DNA of 5,858 bases from Planctomycetota bacterium (GTDB lineage Bacteria; Planctomycetota; Planctomycetia; Pirellulales; Pirellulaceae). Position numbers and translations under genes: made by a program. The DNA lies in NCBI GenBank assembly GCA_026692885.1, contig JAPLNJ010000545.1, positions 1 through 5,858 on the forward strand. Direction: 5' to 3'. A model generated the notes under the pieces. It saw nothing but the letters and a program-made list of their open reading frames with translations, was not told the origin of the DNA and searched no databases. Of this stretch, positions 1 to 5,858 are shown piece after piece (position 1 is the first letter of the stretch; each line of letters opens with the position of its first letter).

Positions 1-1
1 G

Positions 2-3000
2 ACCGGTAACCTGGACGTGACGGCGGGCGATGCGATCACCGTCAGCGGGACGCAGGCAGTGGCCGGCACCGCGCGGTTCGTAACCAAGAAGGATGGCGGG
101 GCGGGCATCGCGTTGGATGACGCCAGTTCGACGTTCGGCAGCTTGACGGTGCGGGCGTTGGACGCCGCGGGCTCGGTCGCCGCCAACGGCGCGATCTCGA
201 TCACCGAGACCGCGGCCCTGAACATCACTCGAATCCAAACGGGTGCCGCGCCGATTACGTTGATCACGTCCGGCGATGTCAGTATCCCGGCGGCCAACTC
301 GGTCAGCGGCAGCGGCACGCTGACGATCAAGCCGTTAGCGACGACGGGCACGGTGGGCGTCGGCGTGAGCGCGATGGGAACGTTGAACCTGAACGCCACG
401 GATCTGGCGGGCCTGGCGGACGGCTTCAGCAGCATCACGATCGGCCGGAGCGACTTCACCAGCGGCAGCACGGATGTGAATACTTCCACCTTCCGCGACC
501 CGGTGACGATCTACGGGTACACGATTTCGGTGGGCGGCTTGAATGCGGGCGCCAACGGCGTGACGCTCATTTCGCAAGGCGCGATCAGCGCGCACGGCGG
601 GGCCTCCGCCGACATCACGCGCAGCGCGATTACGTTGCCCGCCGCGGATGCCATCGGCAGCAGCGTGACGCTCCGTTCGCAAGGCGCGATCAGCGCGCCC
701 GACGCGGCCTCCGCCGACATCACGGGCAGCGAGATTACGTTACACGCCGCGGGCGCGATCGGCAGCAGCGTGACCAGCCTGAGTATTTCGGCCGGGGCGA
801 GCCTGACGACTAACTCGAATGTCGGCAGCGCGCACGGTAACCAGTACCTGCAACCCCAGGGCAGCGGCACGGTGAATGTCGCCGGGCTGAACGCCGGAAC
901 GGGCACCATCACACTGACCAGCAGCAGCGGCGGCACCTTCAAGTTAAGCGGCAGCGGCGCGATTGACAACAGCAGCGTCGTGCGTGTGGACGGGGCCAAG
1001 CTTGATCTGAACGGGAAGACGGTCGGCGACGTGACGCTGGTGCAGGGCGAGATCGAGGATTCGGCGGCCACCCAGGGCCAACTGACCAGCGGTACGGCCT
1101 TCGCGGTCCAGCAGGGCACCATCAGTGCCAGCCTGGTGGGCGAGGTGGGCTTGAGTAAGTCGGGCGGCAATACGGTGACGCTCTCCGGGACCAACACCTA
1201 CACCGGCACCACGACGATTGCGGCCGGGACCCTGGCCTTGTCCGGCGCCACCACGAACAACCTCGCCAGTTCGCCGACGCTGGACGTGCAAAGAGGTGCC
1301 ACGCTGGATGTCAGCGGCTTGACGGCGGGCACGCTGGTTCTGGCCAGTGGCCAGACGCTGCAAGGTGTGGGCACGGTCAGCGGGAAGCTGACGGCGGCCA
1401 GCGGGGCGACGGTCAGCCCGGGCGCCACCACGGGCAGCACCACGGGGACGCTGCACCAGCAGGGCGATCTGGCCCTGCAGGCGGGCGCCACGCTGGCGAT
1501 CCATATCGTCGGCGCGGCGGCGGGCCTGTACGACTGCCTGTCCGTGGAGGGCGGGGTGAGTCTGGGCGGCACACTCAGCCTGTCCGTCGTCAGCGGCTAC
1601 ACGGTCACGGAGACCGACCAGTTCACGATCCTGATCAACGCTGGCCCGGACGCGGTGACGGGCACGTTCGCGGGCCTGGCCCAGGGTGCCCATGTCCCGC
1701 TGGGGGGACTGGACTTCCAGATTTCCTACACGGGTGGCACCGGCCACGACATCACCCTGAAAAAATACACCCAGCCGCAGCCCATCGCGCTCAGCCCGGC
1801 CACGCTGGCGGTCGTCAGGACGGGGGTGGCTTACAACCAGACGATCACGGCCACCGGCGGCACGGGGAACAAGACGCTGACCTACACGGTCACCGGCACG
1901 GTGCCCGCCGGCCTGACGGTCAGCCCGACCTCACCGGCCACCAACGCGGTAACGATCAGCGGCATTCCCACGGTTGCTGGCAGTTTCACCATCAACGTTT
2001 CGGCTACCGACACACTCAGCGCCCCGGCCACGCAGAGCTACACGGTCACGGTCCATCGGGCGATATTGCTGACCAGCACGCTGCAGGCACCGGGCCAGTA
2101 CCGTTTGGATGCGACCTATGCACTGCCGGGCAGCGTGGTGGTGTTTGCCTACGGTACGCAGTCGGGGCAGTATCCGCTGAGTAACGCCGGCGTGACGCTG
2201 GACATCGCCGATCCGGTGTTCCTGGCGATGGTCGTCACGCCGTTGAGCGGCCACATCCAGGCCCTGTTCCAGATTCCCGCGGGGCTGACCGGTCAGACGC
2301 TGAAGTTCCAGGCGTTCCAGCAGGTGCCCAACCCACACACCAGCCTCTTGGTCAGCGAATTGGTATCCTCGACGCCCATGGTGCCGCTGGTCTCCTCGAT
2401 TGTGCCGGCTGGCCAGGCGTTGACTCACGCCGGGACAGTGCAATTCACGGTGACGTTCCGGGAGCCGGTGCGCGGGCTGTCGGCGGCCGACTTCGCCTTG
2501 TCGCCGACGCCGGGTGTGGCGGGGGCTCAGATCAGCGGCGTGCAGGGCAGCGACACGACCTACACGGTGACGGTCGAGACGGGGACGGGTGACGGGAAGT
2601 TAGGGCTGAACCTGAAGGAAGAAACGGCGATTGCCGCGGCCACGGGAAGTGATTCCAGTCTGACACGCAATGGGTTGTTCGAGGGCGAGGCGTACACGCT
2701 GCACAAGACGGCGGAGGACGTGAACCTGGACTTCGTGGTAACACCGTTGGACGTGTTAACGCTGATCAACGGTCTCAACGGTCTCAATGGTCTCAATGGT
2801 CTCAATACTTCGGGTAGTGTGATGGTCCCGGACGGCAGCGTGGGATCAGCGCCGACGGTTTACGATGTCTCGGGCGATGGGTGGCTCACGCCGCTGGATG
2901 CGTTGCTGGTGATTAACTATTTGAACGCGCGCGCCCTGGCGGCGGGCGAAGGCGAAGCGGCCCCTCACCCCGACCCTCTCCCCGGAGTATCGGGGCGAGG

Positions 3001-3289
3001 GAGTGAGTTGCTGGCGGCCGTTTTGGCCACCGGCGTGTTCGCGACGAATCCACTAGTGCCTGGAATCAACGGGGCGACCACGATGGTCCTCATGGCGGTG
3101 CCAGAACCCCTGCGGTCACCGCAACCGCTGCCAGACGAGAGCAGTCCCGATTCGACGCTGGCGGATCCAACGCAGGTTCGCAGAAACCTGCCGTTGCGAT
3201 CCGCAGCGAACGGGGCTTTCGGCGGCGACTGGGACGCGACCTCGGCAGAACTGGAGGACGCGCTGCGCGATATCGCTGGCGAGATCTAA
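2..3289 (+). CDS. Large secreted beta-solenoid/PATR/Ig-like protein with C-terminal dockerin (5' partial)
   Basis: Partial gene: the frame is open to the left edge, and the GTG at 17 sits inside repeat sequence with no signal peptide after it, so the true start is upstream. Residues below count from codon 17. Residues 1-375 are Gly/Ala/Ser/Thr-rich short strands typical of a haemagglutinin-like beta-solenoid. They include two 35-residue tandem copies (182-251). Residues about 379-580 match autotransporter-associated beta-strand sequence ('TNTYTGTTTIAAGTLALSG', then 'GATVSPG'), but no outer-membrane barrel follows. Residues 590-680 look like a putative Ig domain (He_PIG type, 'GTVPAGLTV...GIPTVAGSFTI'). 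Residues 681-785 are an unassigned beta-rich segment. Residues 786-897 resemble a bacterial Ig-like domain ('VTFREPVRGLSAADFAL'). A dockerin pair spans 901-970, and an acidic tail ends in LEDALRDIAGEI. The only cysteine is residue 507. Export and a surface or adhesive role are inferred; substrate and partner are unknown. The domain order and tail suggest a planctomycete protein. Confidence 0.88.
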   Translation, partial: TGNLDVTAGDAITVSGTQAVAGTARFVTKKDGGAGIALDDASSTFGSLTVRALDAAGSVAANGAISITETAALNITRIQTGAAPITLITSGDVSIPAANSVSGSGTLTIKPLATTGTVGVGVSAMGTLNLNATDLAGLADGFSSITIGRSDFTSGSTDVNTSTFRDPVTIYGYTISVGGLNAGANGVTLISQGAISAHGGASADITRSAITLPAADAIGSSVTLRSQGAISAPDAASADITGSEITLHAAGAIGSSVTSLSISAGASLTTNSNVGSAHGNQYLQPQGSGTVNVAGLNAGTGTITLTSSSGGTFKLSGSGAIDNSSVVRVDGAKLDLNGKTVGDVTLVQGEIEDSAATQGQLTSGTAFAVQQGTISASLVGEVGLSKSGGNTVTLSGTNTYTGTTTIAAGTLALSGATTNNLASSPTLDVQRGATLDVSGLTAGTLVLASGQTLQGVGTVSGKLTAASGATVSPGATTGSTTGTLHQQGDLALQAGATLAIHIVGAAAGLYDCLSVEGGVSLGGTLSLSVVSGYTVTETDQFTILINAGPDAVTGTFAGLAQGAHVPLGGLDFQISYTGGTGHDITLKKYTQPQPIALSPATLAVVRTGVAYNQTITATGGTGNKTLTYTVTGTVPAGLTVSPTSPATNAVTISGIPTVAGSFTINVSATDTLSAPATQSYTVTVHRAILLTSTLQAPGQYRLDATYALPGSVVVFAYGTQSGQYPLSNAGVTLDIADPVFLAMVVTPLSGHIQALFQIPAGLTGQTLKFQAFQQVPNPHTSLLVSELVSSTPMVPLVSSIVPAGQALTHAGTVQFTVTFREPVRGLSAADFALSPTPGVAGAQISGVQGSDTTYTVTVETGTGDGKLGLNLKEETAIAAATGSDSSLTRNGLFEGEAYTLHKTAEDVNLDFVVTPLDVLTLINGLNGLNGLNGLNTSGSVMVPDGSVGSAPTVYDVSGDGWLTPLDALLVINYLNARALAAGEGEAAPHPDPLPGVSGRGSELLAAVLATGVFATNPLVPGINGATTMVLMAVPEPLRSPQPLPDESSPDSTLADPTQVRRNLPLRSAANGAFGGDWDATSAELEDALRDIAGEI
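560..769 (+). repeat. Two tandem 105-bp copies in the beta-solenoid
   Basis: Copy 1 is 560-664 and copy 2 is 665-769. I count about 12 differences in 105 bases (roughly 89% identity). Each copy encodes 35 residues of the pattern VTL-x-SQGAISA...ASADIT-x-S-x-ITL...AIGSS. A third VT...S start follows at 770 but diverges at once. The unit is in frame and probably adds whole turns of the solenoid. The nucleotide-level similarity, not only protein similarity, indicates a fairly recent duplication. Confidence 0.9.
2717..2926 (+). other. Dockerin type I-like domain (two calcium loops)
   Basis: Residues 901-970 of the surface protein, counted from codon 17. Loop 1 has the EF-hand-like ligands D901, N903, D905, T909 and D912, followed by the helix LDVLTLINGLN. 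Loop 2 has D950, S952, D954, T958 and D961, followed by LDALLVINYLN. Loop 2 keeps the usual DG at its turn. Loop 1 has Phe906 in place of that glycine, so its calcium binding may be weaker. The 9-bp repeat described separately lies between the two halves. Dockerins bind cohesins in cellulosomes. In planctomycetes their partners are mostly uncharacterised, so surface or complex attachment here is inference. Confidence 0.85.
2771..2806 (+). repeat. 9-bp tandem repeat, four copies (GGTCTCAAY)
   Basis: Four perfect-period copies occupy 2771-2779, 2780-2788, 2789-2797 and 2798-2806. The first ends in C and the other three in T. They encode Gly-Leu-Asn four times, directly after the first dockerin helix (LINGLN). 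Since the unit is three codons, gain or loss of copies by replication slippage would keep the frame and only change the length of the helix/linker between the dockerin halves. Confidence 0.92.
2961..3007 (+). repeat. Dispersed palindromic (REP-like) repeat translated inside the surface protein
   Basis: A C-rich arm (2974-2983, CCCTCTCCCC) pairs with a G-rich arm (2992-3001, GGGGCGAGGG) with one mismatch. An outer CTCAC (2964-2968) pairs with GTGAG (3003-3007). The hairpin therefore has a strong stem with a short AT-containing loop. In the gene's frame it reads 'PHPDPLPGVSGRGSE', unlike the flanking beta-rich sequence. From general knowledge, C-rich/G-rich palindromes of this kind, translated as PHPDPLPG-like peptides, recur in many bacterial genomes both between and within genes. 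The copy lies between the dockerin and the acidic tail, where extra residues are probably tolerated. Its exact ends cannot be set from one copy. Confidence 0.7.
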
Positions 3290-3345
3290 ACCGTTAGTCA
3301 GTACGATATTTCCGAGCGGACAGGACGAGACGGGGCGGGCGAGCA

Positions 3346-3484
3346 GTAGGATGCGTGTCGCGCACGCTGACGAGCGGAAACTGGTGGGCCGCGCTGGCGA
3401 TTAGAGCGACCAGCGCGGAGTTGCCAAACGGGTTGGTGGATGGGCACGCGGTCCACACACTCGGTGCCGCTTGGCCCACCCTAC
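3346..3484. repeat. Putative ~139-bp dispersed repeat with terminal inverted repeats, between convergent genes
   Basis: The left end GTAGGATGCG (3346-3355) and the reverse complement of the right end, GTAGGGTGGG (from 3475-3484), match at 8 of 10 bases. Inside are a perfect 9-bp inverted repeat, CCGCGCTGG (3389-3397) with CCAGCGCGG (3410-3418), and a perfect 8-bp one, GGTGGGCC (3383-3390) with GGCCCACC (3473-3480). Ends of the form GTAGGGTGGG...CCCACCCTAC are familiar from dispersed non-coding repeats in many bacteria, so this is probably a REP/MITE-like element. It encodes no transposase. The hairpins could help terminate transcription from both sides, but there is no T-tract. The 56 bases between the surface-protein stop and this element show nothing recognisable. 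Confidence 0.55.
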
Positions 3485-4575
3485 GCGGCGGGCGATTCGG
3501 GGATGTAGACGCAGTCCGGTTCGGTTTCGTAGGCATCGCCTGTCACGGCGTAGGCCCGGGCGCGGCTACCGCCACAAATTCGCCGGTACTCGCAGATGCC
3601 GCACTTGCCCTTGAACATGTCGGGGTCGCGCAGCGCGCGGAACGTGGGATGGTTCTGATAGGCATCCACCACGGACTGCTCCGGAAAACGGCCGCACAGC
3701 AAGGGCAAGAACCCGGCCGGATAGATCTCGCCCGTGTTGCTGACGAACATCACGCCTCGTCCATCCCAAACCCCCAACGGGGCGCGATGGCTGCGGTGCG
3801 ATTCGCTCTCCGACTGGCCTCCGGGGCCTGCCAGCGGGTTGCCGCGGTGCTGCAGAACGTACCGCCGGTAGTGCGGAGCTTCGGTGGTCTTGACGCCGTA
3901 GGGCTTATGCTGCGCGTGATGCCAGAGCTTTTCGAAGGCCACTTCATACTCCGGCGGCGTGATCCGTTCCTGCGTCAGACCGCGTCCGACCGGGATCAGG
4001 AAGAAGACGGACCACATGGCGATCCCCTGGTCGGCCAACAGCTCGGCCAACGCGTCGATCTGGTGGAAGTTGCGTCGCGTAATCGAGGTGTTGACTTGCA
4101 CGGAGAGATCCAGCCGACGAGCGGCAGCCAGCATGCTGAGCGTGCGCTCAAAACTGCCCGACCAACCGCGGAAGGCGTCGTGCGTGACGGCGTCCACTCC
4201 GTCCAGGCTGATTCCCAACCGCGTCACGCCCGCCTCGCGGGCTGCTTGAAACGCTTCGAAAGTGGCCAGCGGAGTGGCAGAGGGCGTCAGCGCCACCTGC
4301 AGGCCACACTCGGCCGCGTAGCGAATCAGGTCGAAGATGTCGCCCCGTTTCAGTGGATCGCCGCCGGTCAGCACGATCGTGGGACGTTTGGGAAACGTGG
4401 CCACCTGCTCGATCAGGGCCTTCGACTGGGCCGTGGCCAGTTCGTCGGGATTGGCCGTCTTCTGAGCCGACGCCCGACAATGTTCGCACACGAGGTCGCA
4501 GGCTTGGGTGACCTCGTAATAAAACATCAGCGGGCAGTGATCGAAGTCCGCTTCCGTGTAGGGGATATGCATCAT
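3481..4575 (-). CDS. Radical SAM/SPASM domain protein, AhbD/NirJ-like (TIGR04053-type)
   Basis: 364 residues, complete. C26-x3-C30-x2-C33 (CDLVCEHC) is the radical SAM cluster motif that binds the [4Fe-4S] used to cleave S-adenosylmethionine. GGDP at 71-74 is the usual SAM-binding turn, and strands such as LGISLDG (120-126) fit the TIM-barrel core. The C-terminal SPASM region has C325-x2-C328-x5-C334 and C355 around 'CGGSRARAYAVTGD', which would hold an auxiliary cluster. C294 may be a further ligand. This layout resembles the AhbD/NirJ/PqqE branch, whose members modify haem precursors or peptides. The 'GRGVMFVSNTGEIYPAGFLP' stretch and the tail suggest the family named TIGR04053, recognised from memory. 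The substrate is unknown; decarboxylation of a porphyrin side chain is one candidate. Start ATG 4573-4575 is preceded by AAGGA at 9 nt; a second ATG follows immediately. It lies 70 bp downstream of the SDR gene and converges with the surface-protein gene. The TAG stop lies in the end of the intergenic repeat. Confidence 0.92.
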   Translation of the reverse strand: MMHIPYTEADFDHCPLMFYYEVTQACDLVCEHCRASAQKTANPDELATAQSKALIEQVATFPKRPTIVLTGGDPLKRGDIFDLIRYAAECGLQVALTPSATPLATFEAFQAAREAGVTRLGISLDGVDAVTHDAFRGWSGSFERTLSMLAAARRLDLSVQVNTSITRRNFHQIDALAELLADQGIAMWSVFFLIPVGRGLTQERITPPEYEVAFEKLWHHAQHKPYGVKTTEAPHYRRYVLQHRGNPLAGPGGQSESESHRSHRAPLGVWDGRGVMFVSNTGEIYPAGFLPLLCGRFPEQSVVDAYQNHPTFRALRDPDMFKGKCGICEYRRICGGSRARAYAVTGDAYETEPDCVYIPESPAA

Positions 4576-4584
4576 AGCCGAAGT

Positions 4585-4589
4585 TCCTT
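4585..4589 (-). promoter_or_regulatory. Ribosome binding site of the radical SAM gene
   Basis: Reading the minus strand, AAGGA lies 9 nt before the first ATG (4575-4573). It supports the first of the two adjacent ATG codons, since the second would have a spacing of 12 nt. Confidence 0.6.
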
Positions 4590-4632
4590 ATCCGTCCGTG
4601 TCCAAGGCAAGATGAGCGTTAAAGGCTGAGGA

Positions 4633-4660
4633 ATTATAGAGGAGTTCACCGCGCCGTCCA
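4633..4660 (-). promoter_or_regulatory. Putative sigma70-type promoter for the radical SAM gene
   Basis: On the minus strand a perfect TATAAT (4638-4633) is preceded, after 16 bp, by TGGACG (4660-4655), which matches TTGACA at 4 of 6 positions. The -35 box lies inside the last codons of the SDR gene. Transcription would start near 4626 and leave a leader of about 50 nt before the ATG. A perfect -10 hexamer stands out in such GC-rich DNA. If real, the radical SAM gene can be expressed apart from the moaB-SDR pair. Planctomycete promoter consensus is less well defined, so this stays tentative. Confidence 0.4.
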
Positions 4661-5419
4661 GCCGCCGTCCACGGTCACCAGGCTGCCGACCATGAAGCTG
4701 GCCGCGTCGCTGGCCAGGAAGATGGCGGCGCCTTGAATCTCCTCCAGGCGGCCCCACCGGCCGAGGGCCACCGCTCCGATGATGAACTTCTTCGTGTGCT
4801 CGTTGTCTGCAATAATCTCGTTCATCGGCGTCAGGAATGGGCCAGGGCAGATGGCGTTGACGCAGATGCCGCTGGTTGCCAGTTCCAGCCCCAGGGTGCG
4901 TGTCAATTGGACCACGGCCCCTTTGCTGGCGGCGTAGGGAGAGCGTTCCTCCAACCCCACCACCCCCAGGGTGCTGGCGATGTTGATAATGCGGCCGTAG
5001 CGAGCCTGTTTCATGTGTGGCACCACGGCGCGGGTCGTCAGCCAGACGCCGTCCACGTTCACCTGTTGGACCTGACGGAACTCCTCGTAGGTGAGCTGTT
5101 CGATCGGGTTGCGGATATTGATGCCGGCATTATTGACCAGAATGTCGATCTTACCGAATTCCGCCACGGCTCGGTCCGCCAATTCCTGGCACTCTTGCGG
5201 CACGGTCACGTCGGTCTGCACTCCGATCGCTCGCCGCCCGTAGTCGGCCGCGATCCGTGCGGCAGTCGTTGCGGCTTCGTCTGCGTGGCGGCTGGCCAAC
5301 AGCACATCGGCGCCAGCCGAGGCCAGCGCGGCCGCCATGGCTTCACCCAATCCCTTGGAGCCGCCCGTGATGATGGCCGACTTGCCGGTCAGATCGAAAA
5401 GCTTGATCCCAGGTAACAT
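4646..5419 (-). CDS. Classical SDR-family NAD(P)-dependent oxidoreductase
   Basis: 257 residues from ATG 5419-5417, a usual length for a classical short-chain dehydrogenase/reductase. Seen: the cofactor motif TGGSKGLG (18-25), D70 after the third strand, NNAG (96-99), and the catalytic set N121, S149, Y162 and K166 in the spacing S-x12-Y-x3-K. CPGPFLTPM follows at 191-199 and the C-terminal 'VDGGWTAR' is normal. Arg44 just after the second strand ('LLASR') hints at NADP(H) preference. The nearest types are gluconate 5-dehydrogenase and 3-oxoacyl-ACP reductase-like SDRs. The substrate cannot be read from sequence. An in-frame GTG at 5452 would add 11 residues and overlap moaB, but the ATG has AGGGA upstream and gives the normal 'LFDLTGK' N-terminus. 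No signal peptide is seen, so it is probably cytoplasmic. The gene lies 16 bp after moaB, so the two are likely one transcript. Confidence 0.93.
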   Translation of the reverse strand: MLPGIKLFDLTGKSAIITGGSKGLGEAMAAALASAGADVLLASRHADEAATTAARIAADYGRRAIGVQTDVTVPQECQELADRAVAEFGKIDILVNNAGINIRNPIEQLTYEEFRQVQQVNVDGVWLTTRAVVPHMKQARYGRIINIASTLGVVGLEERSPYAASKGAVVQLTRTLGLELATSGICVNAICPGPFLTPMNEIIADNEHTKKFIIGAVALGRWGRLEEIQGAAIFLASDAASFMVGSLVTVDGGWTAR

Positions 5420-5430
5420 GGCTGATAACT

Positions 5431-5435
5431 TCCCT
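5431..5435 (-). promoter_or_regulatory. Ribosome binding site deciding the SDR start
   Basis: On the minus strand AGGGA begins right after the moaB stop (TGA, 5438-5436) and ends 11 nt before the ATG at 5419. It favours that ATG over the upstream GTG at 5452, which has no good purine-rich site in front of it. The short gap suggests coupling of SDR translation to moaB. Confidence 0.5.
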
Positions 5436-5858
5436 TCACCGCCGTGCTTCACGTACCAAATGACCCAGCTCAGGCAGGATCAGCTTGTCCATGGCCAGAC
5501 GCACCGCGGCGGTAGACCCGGGCATGGTCAACACTACGACACGTCCCAGCAACCCGCCGACGGCTCGACTGAGCATGGCGGCCGCTCCAATTTCCCCGTA
5601 GCTGAGCAGGCGGAACAGTTCCCCGTAGCCGGGCACCGGTTTCGTCAGCAGGCCGGCCACGGTTTCGTACGTCTGGTCGCGGCTGGCGATGCCGGTGCCG
5701 CCGGTCAGGAGTACCGCATCCACGTCGGCCTGCTGACGCAATTGCACCAGCAACATTCGCATCCGTTCGGGTTCGTCCGGGACGAGATGCCGCTCTACCA
5801 CGACGTGGCCGGCCGCCGTCAAGCGGTCCATGACGGTTTGCCCACCCGCGTCGGTGGC
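5436..5858 (-). CDS. moaB: MoaB/Mog-family molybdenum cofactor protein (5' partial)
   Basis: The frame is open to the right edge. Nine codons (ATDAGGQTV) precede the ATG at 5831, and the 'TDAGGQ' part matches the N-terminal 'TD.SG' motif of the family, so the real start lies outside the window. About 140 residues are present against a usual 160-180. Counting from ATG 5831, motifs include TGGTG (43-47) followed by S50, R51, D52 and T54, then PGYGELFR (67-74), SYGEIG (77-82), LSRA and MPGS (103-106). The tail LILPELGHL is typical of MoaB. The fold binds molybdopterin. Mog and some MoaB proteins adenylate it before metal insertion, while E. coli MoaB is dispensable for this. Whether this copy is the adenylating enzyme depends on whether a mog or cnx1G-like gene exists elsewhere in the genome. 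It is the first visible gene of the leftward cluster. MoaB is preferred to Mog from overall motif match and the C-terminus. Confidence 0.88.
   Translation of the reverse strand, partial: ATDAGGQTVMDRLTAAGHVVVERHLVPDEPERMRMLLVQLRQQADVDAVLLTGGTGIASRDQTYETVAGLLTKPVPGYGELFRLLSYGEIGAAAMLSRAVGGLLGRVVVLTMPGSTAAVRLAMDKLILPELGHLVREARR

Noticed and set aside
17..19. GTG as the start of the surface-protein gene
   Set aside because: The frame is open upstream, the sequence is mid-repeat, and no signal peptide or ribosome binding site is present.
511..1747. Open frames of 228 and 267 codons on the minus strand under the surface-protein gene
   Set aside because: They overlap each other and the clear plus-strand repeats. 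Their composition (Arg/Ala/Pro-rich) is that of shadow frames.
3095..3118. 'VPEP' in the surface-protein tail as a PEP-CTERM sorting signal
   Set aside because: No transmembrane helix or basic end follows; the protein continues for about 60 hydrophilic residues.
3294..3536. 80-codon minus-strand frame over the intergenic region
   Set aside because: It consists mostly of the dispersed repeat plus the out-of-frame end of the radical SAM gene. Such translations are a common annotation artefact.
3355..4629. 424-codon open frame on the plus strand, antisense to the radical SAM gene
   Set aside because: It mirrors a gene with clear catalytic motifs, has no recognisable domain, and long antisense frames are expected in GC-rich DNA.
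4733..5416. 227-codon plus-strand frame antisense to the SDR gene
   Set aside because: It lies exactly over a well-supported SDR gene and shows no domain of its own.
5450..5452. GTG as the start of the SDR gene, overlapping moaB
   Set aside because: Its 11 extra residues do not resemble an SDR N-terminus, and the ATG at 5419 has a better ribosome binding site.
1..5858. tRNA, rRNA, CRISPR array, transposase or phage genes
   Set aside because: None was seen on either strand. The only repeats are those listed, and none has spacer-repeat structure.

Overview
The window is GC-rich, densely coding DNA that most likely comes from a planctomycete (Pirellulales-like). The main evidence is the C-terminus of the first gene. 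It carries a dockerin-type calcium-loop pair of the form D-x-N/S-x-D...TPLD-LL-IN-LN, followed by an acidic tail ending in 'ELEDALRDIAGEI'. Both are habitual in large secreted proteins of that phylum. The dispersed repeats seen here fit the same picture. This assignment rests on motif recognition, not on a database search.

Layout. Positions 2-3289 (+) hold the 3' part of a very large exported protein. Its parts are a beta-solenoid region, an autotransporter-associated beta-strand (PATR-like) segment, Ig-like domains, a dockerin pair and a low-complexity tail. Its true start lies to the left of the window. Positions 3290-3480 are a convergent intergenic region, mostly filled by a repeat of about 139 bp with imperfect terminal inverted repeats. 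From 3481 to the right edge three genes read leftward on the minus strand. In transcription order they are a MoaB/Mog-family molybdopterin-binding protein (5' end cut by the window edge), a classical short-chain dehydrogenase/reductase (SDR), and a radical SAM/SPASM enzyme of the AhbD/NirJ-like branch. moaB and the SDR gene are 16 bp apart and probably co-transcribed. The radical SAM gene follows after 70 bp that contain a plausible promoter of its own.

How the genes fit together. The surface protein is an independent unit, probably displayed on or exported from the cell. In the minus-strand cluster, MoaB points to molybdenum-cofactor synthesis and the radical SAM enzyme resembles enzymes that modify tetrapyrroles or peptides. 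The SDR does not tie the two into an obvious pathway, so a common function is not established.

I see no clear undescribed defence, mobile or RNA system. The most notable features are repeat-driven changes to coding sequence. A dispersed palindromic repeat is translated inside the surface protein, a 9-bp tandem repeat lengthens the dockerin, and a second dispersed repeat supplies the stop codon of the radical SAM gene.
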